A DNA stretch of 64,000 bases from an uncultured Desulfuromonas sp. GTDB taxonomy: Bacteria; Desulfobacterota; Desulfuromonadia; Desulfuromonadales; Desulfuromonadaceae. The DNA lies in assembly GCF_963676955.1 (NCBI RefSeq), contig NZ_OY781461.1, positions 1,436,001 through 1,500,000 of the forward strand. Direction: 5' to 3'. Below the pieces are notes generated by a model that was given only the letters and a program-made list of their open reading frames with translations, was not told the origin of the DNA and made no database searches. The stretch's first letter is position 1, and each line of letters begins with the position of its first letter. Both the position numbers and the translations under genes were made by a program. Below, piece after piece: positions 24,149-32,490 of this stretch.

Positions 24149-25303
24149 ATGAAAACCTTGCTTGCCGCTGCTGCGACCATCGCTTTCGTCGTCGTCTTTT
24201 CAATTCTGTCCGTCCAACTGTGGGCGGAAAAAGAAGAAGTGATCGCGCCGGACGTGGCGTTGACCATTAACGCTCAGATGACGGTTGCCGAGTTTGCTGA
24301 AATGAATCATTTGAACAAACCGTTGCTCAAAGAGGTGTTCTCACTGACCGCCAAAGAGCAACTGCAACAGCCGATTGGCGCGTTCGGCTTGACCTTGGAG
24401 CAGATTACCACGCAGGTCAATCAGAAGCGGGCTCTGGCCGAGGAACAGGCGAGCAAAAACTGGTTCAAGATTCCCCTTAAATTTGTTCTGTGGTTTGCCT
24501 TTCTGGGTATGAGTTTTGTTCTACTGCGCCGAAAGAAAATGACCCGTAAAACACGCATGATTCTCTATGCCTGCAGCTTCGTTTTGTTTGGTGTCGTGCT
24601 CGGTGCCGATCCCAGCCCCATGGGTACCGTCAAGGATGCCATTGTTCTTTATGGCGCCAAAGGCGTGGTGTTTAAACCGCGGCTGGTGGCATTTGGTGTC
24701 TTTACCTTAACCGTGGTGCTGGCCAATAAATTCATCTGCTCATGGGGCTGCCAGCTCGGCACCCTGCAGGATTTTCTCTTCCGCCTCAATCGCAACAGCA
24801 GCGACTCCGCTGCCGGGCCATTGCCGCAATTTAAAATTCCCTTTGTCGTCAGCAACACCATTCGTGTGCTGTTTCTGGTTGCCCTGACCTGGGTGGCTTT
24901 TGCCTGGGCCTATGACATCAGCCATGAAATTGATCCGTTCAAGATTTTCAAGCCATTGAAATTGTCGCTGTGGGGGTGGGGTTTTGTGGTGGGGATTCTC
25001 GTGGCCAGCCTGTTTGTTTACCGGCCATGGTGCCATCTGTTCTGCCCGTTTGGCCTGACCGGCTGGCTGTTTGAAAAGCTGAGTGTGTTCAAGATCAAGG
25101 TGGACTACGACACATGCATCTCCTGCCGTGCCTGTGAAAAAGCCTGCCCCACTACGGTGATGGCTGCCATACTCGATCAGGACAAGAAGGTGATCCCCGA
25201 TTGCTTTTCCTGTGGCAACTGCCTGGAATCCTGCCCGACCGATGCGGTGTCTTTCTCCCGAGGTCGACGGCAGAAGCCGCCGGTTGATGGAGAGGCGGCA
25301 TAG
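24149..25303 (+). CDS. NapH-like membrane ferredoxin (two 4Fe-4S clusters)
   Basis: 384 residues. A membrane anchor (LLAAAATIAFVVVFSILSVQ) precedes a periplasmic helical segment at about 35-105 (DVALTINAQMTVAEFAEMN). Then come four or five membrane helices with two Cys motifs of the NapH/NosR type (FICSWGCQLG, WCHLFCPFG) and a C-terminal ferredoxin with CISCRACEKACP and CFSCGNCLESCP (about 325-372). It probably moves electrons from the quinone pool or periplasm to an unknown partner. No nap, nos or reductase gene is adjacent. Confidence 0.85.
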   Translation: MKTLLAAAATIAFVVVFSILSVQLWAEKEEVIAPDVALTINAQMTVAEFAEMNHLNKPLLKEVFSLTAKEQLQQPIGAFGLTLEQITTQVNQKRALAEEQASKNWFKIPLKFVLWFAFLGMSFVLLRRKKMTRKTRMILYACSFVLFGVVLGADPSPMGTVKDAIVLYGAKGVVFKPRLVAFGVFTLTVVLANKFICSWGCQLGTLQDFLFRLNRNSSDSAAGPLPQFKIPFVVSNTIRVLFLVALTWVAFAWAYDISHEIDPFKIFKPLKLSLWGWGFVVGILVASLFVYRPWCHLFCPFGLTGWLFEKLSVFKIKVDYDTCISCRACEKACPTTVMAAILDQDKKVIPDCFSCGNCLESCPTDAVSFSRGRRQKPPVDGEAA

Positions 25304-25335
25304 CACGCCTGAAGAAAGGAATGGTCACAGAACCG

Positions 25336-25368
25336 GGACCGTCTCCACGGAGTCTGGGGACGGTCCCG
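25336..25368. repeat. REP-like palindrome
   Basis: GGGACCGTC and GACGGTCCC flank a loop containing CTCCACGGAGTC. It lies in the convergent gap between the NapH-like and TonB-receptor genes. The GGGAC...GTCCC style is common in REP-type repeats; it could also help terminate transcription, though it has no U-tract. Confidence 0.45.
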
Positions 25369-25383
25369 AGTCGAGTCCCGCTT

Positions 25384-27276
25384 TTAAAATGTCCAACGTA
25401 ATCCGCCGTAATAAAAAGCCGGATCAATCAGATTGAGGCTGTCTGAATCGTTCAACCGATTAAAGATATTATCAACACCGACATACAGCTCCAATTGTTC
25501 CGAAAGCTTTTGTCCGGCATAAAGGTACCACAGGGTCACGGCATCACTGTCACCATCGGCAAATTCCTTGTCGCCGATATAGCGCATGCGGATGTTGGCG
25601 GTGAAACCGCTGTCTTGCGGATGCCAGGCCAGCTTCGCCATCCCCTGGTAGTCGGGCTGCCCTTCGAGATCCTCATTGGTTTCTTTGTTTTCCGTATCGA
25701 GATAGGTCACATGAGCACTGAGGCTCAGTGCGTAAGGCAGTTGAAGATGGCCTTCGACCTCGACACCCTGCATGCGCGCTTCGGTGATATTCTGGTAGGT
25801 GTAATAGGCGACTTTGCTTGAGCCGCTACCGGTTGAATGACTGAACACCGCTTCGATCAGATCGTCAATTTCGTTGTAAAACGCAGTGACGCCGCCCCTG
25901 AAGCATCCATAGCTTCCCTGCAGGCCCAGCTCATAACTCTCGGAGGTCTCCGCATCGAGATCGGCATTGGGTTGATAGACCTGTTTGCCCTGCTGGCGAT
26001 AAGACGTGATAAATAACTCCGACAGCGAGGGCGCACGAAAGCCCTGACTGTACGATGCCTTGATCTGCCAACTCGGGTTGAGGTGGTAGACCAGCGACAG
26101 GCGCGGACTGAGTTGGGAACCGAACTCGGAGTGTTCGTCAAATCGTGCTCCCACCACAAGATACAGCGGGCGGGCAATCTGCAGTTCATCCTGCAAAAAC
26201 ACGCTGGTGTTGTTCAAATCTTCATCACTGCCGGACGCATCTTCGCGCTCTTCCTGGCGGAACTCCGCACCCATGGTCAGATAATGGGACGCTACGGCCA
26301 TGGAATAGTGGGCTTCAACCTGCTGCAGGCAATGTTCAGCATCTTCTTCGTCGCTGACCGGCGCATCCGGGTTTTTCATGACAATGTCGTTGTCATGGTC
26401 GGAGCGGTAGGCCCCCACACGCAAACGACTTCCATTGTCAAAATCCCCTTGGTAGGTGAGGAACGTATTCAGGCGCTCCTCTTCGCTTTCCCTCACGCGC
26501 TCGGCTTTTTGGTAATAACGATCACCTTCCTGATCCATGTGGATGTACTCAAACCCGGCGATCAGTTCATGGCCGGGAGCCAGATCATAGGCGACACGTC
26601 CGGCGCCGGACGCCAACTGGATATCGTCGCCATCCTCGGGCAGTTCGCCATCGATTTCAAAAGGGTTTTTCTCTTCAATCTGCGCCGAAAAAATCGTGCG
26701 GATTTTGCCAATCCCGCCGCCGACAACTGCTGCGCCGCGATATTGATCGGATTGCCCGTAGGTGTCATTTCCGTAGCGGGCGTCCACTTCGAGCAAGGCC
26801 GTTTCCGCAGGTTTCCGGGTGATGATATTGATCACGCCGCCCAGAGCGTCGCTGCCATACAGGGCCGATCCCGGTCCGCGGACGATCTCAATCCGTTCAA
26901 TGAGCGTCACCGGGAGCTGGTTGATATCGATAAAATCTTTGTATCCGGCACTCCAGCGGCGACCGTCGATCAACACCAGCGTATGCTTGCTGCCGGTGCC
27001 GCGAATCCCCGGCACCTGGGCGCGCCCGGTTTCATTGGCAACGACCAGCCCGGTGCTCCACTGCAGCGCTTCACTCACGGTCACCGCGCCCAGCTCGGCA
27101 ATCTCCTCGGCACTCACCACTTCAATCGTGCCGGGAGCGTCCTCAAGTGTCTTTTCGGACAGGGTCGCGGTCACGACAATATCCCCTGTCAGTGCGTCAT
27201 CAGAAGCCGGTGCTGCTAGGACCGACAACGGCCAGGCCAGACAGATCACCAAGAGTAAACCAATTTTCTGTTCCAT
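25384..27276 (-). CDS. TonB-dependent outer-membrane receptor
   Basis: 630 residues. Signal peptide GLLLVICLAWPLSVLAAPA, a TonB box-like stretch (DIVVTATLSEK), a plug domain at about 40-150 (APGTIEVVSAEEIAELG, VLIDGRRW, IERIEIVRGPGSALYGSDAL, GGVINIITRK) and a 22-strand-type barrel ending in aromatic GGLRWTF. It imports a ligand across the outer membrane using TonB energy. The plug text resembles BtuB/FepA-type receptors; the substrate (siderophore, heme, cobalamin) is not shown and no partner ABC genes are next to it. GGGGAG precedes the ATG. Confidence 0.92.
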   Translation of the reverse strand: MEQKIGLLLVICLAWPLSVLAAPASDDALTGDIVVTATLSEKTLEDAPGTIEVVSAEEIAELGAVTVSEALQWSTGLVVANETGRAQVPGIRGTGSKHTLVLIDGRRWSAGYKDFIDINQLPVTLIERIEIVRGPGSALYGSDALGGVINIITRKPAETALLEVDARYGNDTYGQSDQYRGAAVVGGGIGKIRTIFSAQIEEKNPFEIDGELPEDGDDIQLASGAGRVAYDLAPGHELIAGFEYIHMDQEGDRYYQKAERVRESEEERLNTFLTYQGDFDNGSRLRVGAYRSDHDNDIVMKNPDAPVSDEEDAEHCLQQVEAHYSMAVASHYLTMGAEFRQEEREDASGSDEDLNNTSVFLQDELQIARPLYLVVGARFDEHSEFGSQLSPRLSLVYHLNPSWQIKASYSQGFRAPSLSELFITSYRQQGKQVYQPNADLDAETSESYELGLQGSYGCFRGGVTAFYNEIDDLIEAVFSHSTGSGSSKVAYYTYQNITEARMQGVEVEGHLQLPYALSLSAHVTYLDTENKETNEDLEGQPDYQGMAKLAWHPQDSGFTANIRMRYIGDKEFADGDSDAVTLWYLYAGQKLSEQLELYVGVDNIFNRLNDSDSLNLIDPAFYYGGLRWTF

Positions 27277-27609
27277 GTCTTTCTCCCCTCAAATCCATTT
27301 TTCATTACTGCAGAAATACAAAAGGGCTGCGCGCCGAATGCGGCAACCCAGAGAATTCACGCAAAGTCACAAGGTTTCGTGTTCAAGCGCGCCGATATTT
27401 ATTCAGGCAAACACTAAGTGAGGTCAGTAAAGCTGTCTGTGATGGGGGTCACGCTCTGGTTGTGAATTTCATTTTCAAAAAGATCTGCGGCCGGAGAGCT
27501 GTTGTCGGAAGGGGACATCTTGTGAAAGGACTGCCGTGGTAAAGGGGGAGAAAGCCGCATCGTATAAGGATGGATCCGTGTGTGTTAGAACGGTTCCCGT
27601 GGCTTGGAT
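27277..27609. other. Intergenic region, 333 bp, upstream of the TonB receptor
   Basis: It holds the receptor promoter and a CRP/FNR-type dyad at 27438-27453. I searched by eye for a cobalamin riboswitch and saw no recognisable core. No gene is apparent. Confidence 0.5.
27438..27453. promoter_or_regulatory. CRP/FNR-family operator-like palindrome
   Basis: TGTGATGGGGGTCACG fits TGTGA-N6-TCAC(A/G), the CRP/HcpR-type half-site spacing. It lies about 160 bp upstream of the TonB receptor start, which is far for direct activation but possible for a distant promoter. Confidence 0.35.
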
Positions 27610-28121
27610 TCAACCTGGAGTGAGGGATTTCTCAACCATTTGGATGGCATCCGCTTCGGATCTGAGATGGATCTTTTCGCCGCTAAAACGTTCCATCAAC
27701 GCTTTATGTCCGTCATACGCGCGGGCATTTTTTCTCTCGTAATAACGAGAGGCCCAGTCAAGAAGCTCGAGCAAGTCCTGTTCAGATTGCTCCGCCCCAT
27801 ATGGCGACAGGACTCTGAGCCCCGTTGCCGTAAGCGGTCCCGGCATAGCGACCAGTCAGTATCGAGCCAGATAAAACAATCGGCGCGGTCCATGAATTTC
27901 TCAGCCAGTTCACCGAACACCCCTTCGACGATCCAAGATTCTTTTCTTTTGGCAGCGTCAATCATCTGGTTCACAACCTCAGGGGAGCGCTTTTCGCTGA
28001 AGCCTCCCGGCTGCCAAAAGATATGATCGAGATGGATCACCTGACAGTGATGAATGGCGGAGAGGTGAGTGGCCAGCCAGGTTTTCCCGCTACCGCTGTT
28101 GCCGGTGATGATCATTCTCAT
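27610..28121 (-). pseudogene. Frameshifted P-loop nucleotide kinase-like gene
   Basis: The 5' part (ATG at 28121) has Walker A TGNSGSGKTWLATHL, then HLDHIFWQPGGF, SWIVEGVFGE and FIWLDTDWSLCRDRLRQRGSE, as in adenylate-kinase-like (FlaR/topology-modulation) proteins. The expected C-terminal part (YGAEQSEQDLLELLDWASRY, then YERKNARAYDGHKALMERF) continues in another frame from about 27800. The 512-bp span is one base short of a whole number of codons, so a single-base deletion around 27795-27815 explains the break. Recent decay or a sequencing error are both possible. Confidence 0.75.
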
Positions 28122-28170
28122 CGCTGTGTGCTTTCATTGAGCGATTAGATTTTATTGTTTCAGCCCGCTG

Positions 28171-28381
28171 GTTTAAAACCATGGACTTTGAGTCCAAGCC
28201 TTTCAGGTGTTACTCATTTTATCCGTCATCCCTGCGAAGGCAGGGATCCAGGGGTGTTAAGTCTCTGGATTCCGGCTTGAACCATGCCGGAATGACGATC
28301 AATAGAAATCGGGTGTTGATTTTTGCTTTAGGGACTTTCAGTCCCGTCCAAACCTATGCACTTTCAGTGCATAGTGGTTTA
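28171..28381. repeat. Palindrome-rich element, PATE/IS200-605 remnant-like
   Basis: About 211 bp without coding potential. Hairpins with ACTTT(C/G)AGT cores occur at both ends: TGGACTTTGAGTCCA (28182-28196), GGGACTTTCAGTCCC (28331-28345) and TATGCACTTTCAGTGCATA (28355-28373). The outer bases are AAACCA and, inverted, AAACCACTA. The centre holds two REP-like palindromes, CCCTGC/GCAGGG (28230-28245) and ATTCCGGC/GCCGGAAT (28269-28293), that form a larger inverted pair. Subterminal hairpins of this kind are a mark of IS200/IS605-type ends, so this may be a non-autonomous derivative (inference). Confidence 0.5.
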
Positions 28382-29163
28382 GTTCGCGGTGTAACGCACT
28401 CAAACAGGTCGCTGAACGAGTCCATGACGGCGTCGGGGTAATACGCGGCCCCTTCCTCGCAACCTTGACGATATTTCCCGGTCCTCACCAGAACCCCGTG
28501 CATGCCGACGGCTTTTCCCCCGCCGATATCGGTTTCGATGTCGTCACCAATCATGGCAACATTCGATGCGGGGAGGTGCAGGGACGCCAAGGCCAGTTCG
28601 AAAAAGTCCCGGCTTGGTTTGCCAATCACCTTTGACTGTTTGCCACTGACATATTCCAACCCGGCCACAAACGCACCGATGTCGACTTGAAGACCTTCTT
28701 CTCCCTGGAAAAACTTGTTTTTGTGCATAGCGATCAGCTCGGCTCCGGCATGCAGCTGCGAAAAGATGGTGTTGATGAGGGGGTAACTCCACGCAGCGCC
28801 GATGTCGCCGACAATCACGTAATCCGGCCGTTCATTGTTTCTGGGGAAATCGGCAAAGGCCGGCAGGACACTGTCGCGAACCACCGGATTGATCGTTGGA
28901 CGGCCCAACCCGTTGAGGAACTGCACTGTGGCCGAGATCGGGCTGAAAACTTCCTCTTCATGGACGCTAAATCCCAAGCGCCTTAGTTTTTGAACGACGG
29001 ACGCGGCGGTACGTGTTGTCGTATTGGTCAGGTAGCGTCGAGGGATTTTTTCGTCAGCCAATCGCGTCAACACTTGCTGGGCACCCGGCACCGGTGTTTC
29101 GCCAACGTAAAGGACACCGTCGAGGTCGATGAGAAGGCCATGAATTGTTGCTGGTAACGCCAT
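28354..29163 (-). CDS. HAD-superfamily IIA phosphatase, LHPP/NagD-like
   Basis: 269 residues. Motif I is LLIDLDGVLYVGE (Asp13 nucleophile, Asp15), motif II is in RRYLTNTTTRT, and motifs III-IV are KVIGKPSRDFFELAL and VAMIGDDIETDIGGG. The C2a cap between them marks subclass IIA. It is predicted to remove phosphate from a small metabolite; the closest named group is the LHPP-like family. AGGAG precedes the ATG. The last codons run into the palindrome-rich element (28371-28381), so the C-terminus may have been altered by its insertion. Confidence 0.88.
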   Translation of the reverse strand: MALPATIHGLLIDLDGVLYVGETPVPGAQQVLTRLADEKIPRRYLTNTTTRTAASVVQKLRRLGFSVHEEEVFSPISATVQFLNGLGRPTINPVVRDSVLPAFADFPRNNERPDYVIVGDIGAAWSYPLINTIFSQLHAGAELIAMHKNKFFQGEEGLQVDIGAFVAGLEYVSGKQSKVIGKPSRDFFELALASLHLPASNVAMIGDDIETDIGGGKAVGMHGVLVRTGKYRQGCEEGAAYYPDAVMDSFSDLFECVTPRTKPLCTESA

Positions 29164-29260
29164 TGATAACTCCTTTCTTTGGAGTGTACGGTCCGGTTGC
29201 CGGTTGCGCTGACGCGTTGTGATAATTTTATCTAAACCTGTGGCTTTGTGCGCGCTGCAT

Positions 29261-29998
29261 TCAGGTGATCCATTTTTTGTTGATATTTCTTAAACTGAGG
29301 GAAAACAGCAGCGCGCAGAAGGCACAGAGCACGACAAAACTCAGCCCAAACGGCATCAGATTCGATCCGGTGATGGCGCCGCGCAAAATATCCGCGCCGT
29401 AGGTCAGCGGCAATGCATAGGACAGTGGACGGAGAAAAGATGGAAGAGATGCAATGGGGAAAAAAAGACCACAAAGAAAAATCATCGGAAAACGGAAAAA
29501 ATTCGAGAACGTCTGCGCTTCGAACACCTCCTGCACCGACACGGCGATAAACAAGCCCAAAAACGTCGAAGTGACGGCGATCAGCACCATGGCCGGGACC
29601 AGAAGCGCCCAGCGCAATCCACTCAGGTCAACCAAAAACATCGCGAAGAAAATCGGCACAAAGGCGTTGAGTGTTCCAAACACGATCGCTCCCGAGGTCT
29701 TGGCCAGCATGAGAAGTTCGAGGGGGATGGGGGCGAGCAGCAGACGCTCAAAGGATCTGCCCTTTTTTTCAAACGTCACCGTGACCGCAAGAACGCTGGT
29801 TGTTCCGAAAAGAATGCTCAATGCCACCAGCCCGGAAAGCAACTCCGGCAGCTTTTCCATCCCCAGACCGGAACGGATCACGAACATCGCCACCCAGACC
29901 AGCGGAAACAGCAGCCCCCAACTGATATTGGGCGGCTTAAGGTAATAGGTGCGGATGTCCTTGAGCAGAATGTTCCATAATGCGATCCAAGCGCTCAT
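29261..29998 (-). CDS. ABC-2 type transporter permease
   Basis: 245 residues with six membrane helices (ISWGLLFPLVWVAMFVIRSG, LVALSILFGTTSVLAVTVTF, FAMFLVDLSGLRWALLVPAM and others) and the ABC-2 signature near the C-terminus (FRFPMIFLCGLFFPIASLPS). Its ATG follows directly after the TGA of the ATPase gene (TGAATG), with AGGAGG inside the ATPase end, so the two were translated together. The ATPase gene is now split by an insertion sequence, which probably reduces or changes expression of this permease. Confidence 0.88.
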   Translation of the reverse strand: MSAWIALWNILLKDIRTYYLKPPNISWGLLFPLVWVAMFVIRSGLGMEKLPELLSGLVALSILFGTTSVLAVTVTFEKKGRSFERLLLAPIPLELLMLAKTSGAIVFGTLNAFVPIFFAMFLVDLSGLRWALLVPAMVLIAVTSTFLGLFIAVSVQEVFEAQTFSNFFRFPMIFLCGLFFPIASLPSFLRPLSYALPLTYGADILRGAITGSNLMPFGLSFVVLCAFCALLFSLSLRNINKKWIT

Positions 29999-30142
29999 TC
30001 ATGGCCTCCTTGTTCGCGTGCGCTCTTGTTGCAGTATTCCTGTTTCAATCCCGGTTCGTTTTACGAAGACATCCTCAAGGGTCGGGAGAATTTTTTTGGC
30101 TTCGGTGACTTCCACGCCGTTGTCTTCCAATAGGCGGACCAG
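29999..30142 (-). pseudogene. 3' fragment of the ABC ATPase gene cut off by the insertion sequence
   Basis: Read on the minus strand from the IS edge it gives LVRLLEDNGVEVTEAKK, then PTLEDVFVKRTG, the standard C-terminal block of ABC-2 exporter ATPases, ending at TGA 30001-29999. It joins in frame to the 5' part (31454-32318) when the IS and one CCAG copy are removed. It has no start of its own. Confidence 0.9.
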
Positions 30143-31453
30143 TGTTCGGGTAACCTACATAGGTAACACTTTGGTCCAGGTACATAGGTAACACTTTTGT
30201 ATCCTCATAGACACTTCACAAGGAGGTGCCTATGCCCTGGAAAGAGGTTAAACCTATGGAACAGAAGCTGCTCTTTATCGCCGATCACCTGCGGCGTGTC
30301 GCTAACTTCTCAACGCTCTGCAAATCTTATGGCATCAGTCGCCGCACAGGGTATAAGTGGCTCAATCGTTATCGCCAATTGGGACTTGATGGTCTCCAGA
30401 ATCAATCGCGCTGCCCTAAAACCAACCCCTTAAAAACGCCCTATTGTGTTCGAGAGGCGATCATCAAGGTCCGTCGCGAGTACAAAGATCCTCCTGGAGC
30501 AAAGAAGATCAAGGTGTTGCTTGAACAAGAACACCCTGATTGGGATATCCCATCGAAGACAACCATCCATAAAATCCTCCTGGAGGCTGAACTGATTACG
30601 CCCAGCAAGTCTCGTCGGCGCGTTCCTGTTCACCCGCAACCTTTTGCTCCGGTTGATAAACCTAACCAGGTCTGGTCTGCAGCCTTCAAAGGGCAGTTCA
30701 AGACCGCTGATGGCAAATGGTGTTATCCCCTTACCATCATGGATCATCACAGCCGTTATCTACTGGCCTGTCGTACGTTAAGTGCGACAACAACAGATGA
30801 TACCATGGCGATCTTTGATCAATTATTTCGGCAATATGGCTTGCCGGAGCGTATTCGCACCGATAATGGTGCGCCGTTTGCCAGTAGTGGGCTTGCCGGA
30901 TTATCCCACCTATCCAAGTGGTGGATTCGTCTGGGGATCGCCCCGGAACGCATTATGCCAGGGAAGCCGCAACAGAACGGACGTCATGAACGGATGCATT
31001 CCACCCTCAAAAAGGCTGCCATCACGCCTGCCGCTGGTAATGCCCAACAACAGCAAAAAGCGTTCGACCACTTTATTGACACCTATAACCATAAACGGCC
31101 CCACGAAAGCCTGGGCCAAAAAACTCCAGCGACAGTTTATGTGACGTCATCGAAAAACATGCCGGAGCAGTTGCCTGAGCTGGACTATCCTGCCCATTTC
31201 AATATTTGCCTGGTCAATCACAATGGCGTCATTTATCACTTGAAGCACCGGGTTTACATCGCGTGTCTGCTCAAGGGAGAAAAAGTAGGGCTGGAGCAGA
31301 CCAGTGACACACAATGGAATGTGTACTTTGCAAATATCAAACTTGGTCACTTCGACATGAGTGACATAACAACGGATCGCAACGGCTATATCAGCCTCAA
31401 TGTGTAAACCATGTAGGTGGACTTTTCTGTTACCTATGTACTTGACCCGGACA
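30143..31453 (+). mobile_element. IS481-family insertion sequence, copy A (1311 bp)
   Basis: Ends are imperfect inverted repeats (left TGTTCGGGTAACCTACATAG, right, inverted, TGTCCGGGTCAAGTACATAG). A second copy of TACATAGGTAACAC lies just inside the left end. It is flanked by the 4-bp target duplication CCAG (30139-30142 and 31454-31457). It holds one transposase gene and appears identical to copy B at 44311-45621. It interrupts the ABC ATPase gene. Confidence 0.93.
30232..31407 (+). CDS. IS481-family transposase, first DDE aspartate replaced by Ala (copy A)
   Basis: 391 residues. An N-terminal helix-turn-helix (FSTLCKSYGISRRTGYKWLN, about 24-45) is followed by an HTH-like repeat and an integrase core. 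The second Asp is in RIRTDNGAPFASSG and the Glu in QQNGRHERMHSTLK. The first catalytic Asp is expected in the block W-x-x-D-F-K-G; here it reads VWSAAFKGQF with codon GCC at 30682-30684 (Ala151). The ATG at 30232 has AAGGAGG 5 bases upstream. If Ala151 is really the catalytic position, this enzyme should be inactive. Confidence 0.9.
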   Translation: MPWKEVKPMEQKLLFIADHLRRVANFSTLCKSYGISRRTGYKWLNRYRQLGLDGLQNQSRCPKTNPLKTPYCVREAIIKVRREYKDPPGAKKIKVLLEQEHPDWDIPSKTTIHKILLEAELITPSKSRRRVPVHPQPFAPVDKPNQVWSAAFKGQFKTADGKWCYPLTIMDHHSRYLLACRTLSATTTDDTMAIFDQLFRQYGLPERIRTDNGAPFASSGLAGLSHLSKWWIRLGIAPERIMPGKPQQNGRHERMHSTLKKAAITPAAGNAQQQQKAFDHFIDTYNHKRPHESLGQKTPATVYVTSSKNMPEQLPELDYPAHFNICLVNHNGVIYHLKHRVYIACLLKGEKVGLEQTSDTQWNVYFANIKLGHFDMSDITTDRNGYISLNV

Positions 31454-32318
31454 CCAGCGGGGCGATTTGTATCGGCCGGGGTGATTCAACGCGAATCCCC
31501 TCGGCAACGGTTTTACACTGAATATCTGGAAATTGGGCCGCGACATGCTCAACAATCTCCTTCGTGGCGTCCTGAAATGCAAATTGCACCACATGATTTC
31601 CCTGCGCATGCTGCATCAGGTTGTCCACCGTGTCGATACAGACGATCTCCCCTTTAACGATGAAAGCGATTCTGTCGCAGAGCCTTTCGGCCTCTTCAAT
31701 GTAGTGCGTGGTGAGAAAAATGGTGGTGCCTCGCGCGTTGAGCTCCGCGATCAACCGGCGGATCCGTCGCGCGCTGGCGACATCAATGCCGGTTGTCGGT
31801 TCATCGAGAAACAATATGCGCGGCCGGTGGATGATGCCGGCGGCAATGGTCAATTTACGTTTCATGCCTTTGGAGTAGCTGCCGAATTTTCTGTCGGCCA
31901 CTTCCACAAGACCGAACTGGCGCAGCAGGGAGTCGGCCCGTTCACGACGCTCCTTGTTGCGGATACCGTACAACGACGCGCAGAAACAAAGATTGTCAAA
32001 ACCGGAGAGTTCCGGATACAAATTGCTTTCATCGGGAATGACACCGATGAGATGCTGAGCCGCCTTGGGGTTTTGGGCGCAATCGCGTCCCGCAATGGTT
32101 ATGGCTCCCGAGTCCGGCCTGGAGAGCCCGGTAAGGATGTTGATGGTGGTTGTTTTACCCGCGCCGTTTGGACCGAGAAAGCCGAATATTTCCCCTGGGG
32201 TCAGGCAGAAGGATAGGTTGTTGACAGCCGTTACGTCATCAAACGTCTTGGTCAGATTGACGACTTCAATCAAAGTCGCCTGACCGTCACCAGGGTGTGC
32301 AGACTGTTGTGTTTCCAT
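31454..32318 (-). pseudogene. ABC-2 exporter ATPase, 5' part, split by the insertion sequence
   Basis: It contains Walker A GPNGAGKTT (about 49-57), Q-loop-region PDESNLYPEL, signature YSKGMKRKL, Walker B RILFLDEPTTGID and H-loop TTHYIEEAERL, so the whole nucleotide-binding domain is present. The frame runs into the IS and stops at 31434 after adding LSGSST-like foreign residues, losing about 45 native C-terminal residues that lie at 29999-30138. The rejoined gene would encode 334 residues. The shortened protein might still bind ATP. GGAG precedes the ATG. Confidence 0.9.
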
Positions 32319-32490
32319 CCATCATGCTCCCTGTCTTTGAGCGGCACAACGTCGACTGTGTCGTCTGTGGTGGTTTCAGTATTCACTAATCGTATCGGGT
32401 GTCTGCCGTTACGACAAGAGAAATGGCGGGGATTCCTTTCACCGTATCGCGAGACTCCGGCAGCCTGACACGACGACAGTCCTGGAATCG

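Noticed and set aside
26083-27219. A 378-codon plus-strand frame
   Set aside because: It is the antisense shadow of the TonB receptor and shows no independent domain.
27277-27600. Cobalamin or other riboswitch in front of the TonB receptor
   Set aside because: I looked for the conserved cobalamin core and other common riboswitch cores on the minus strand and found none.
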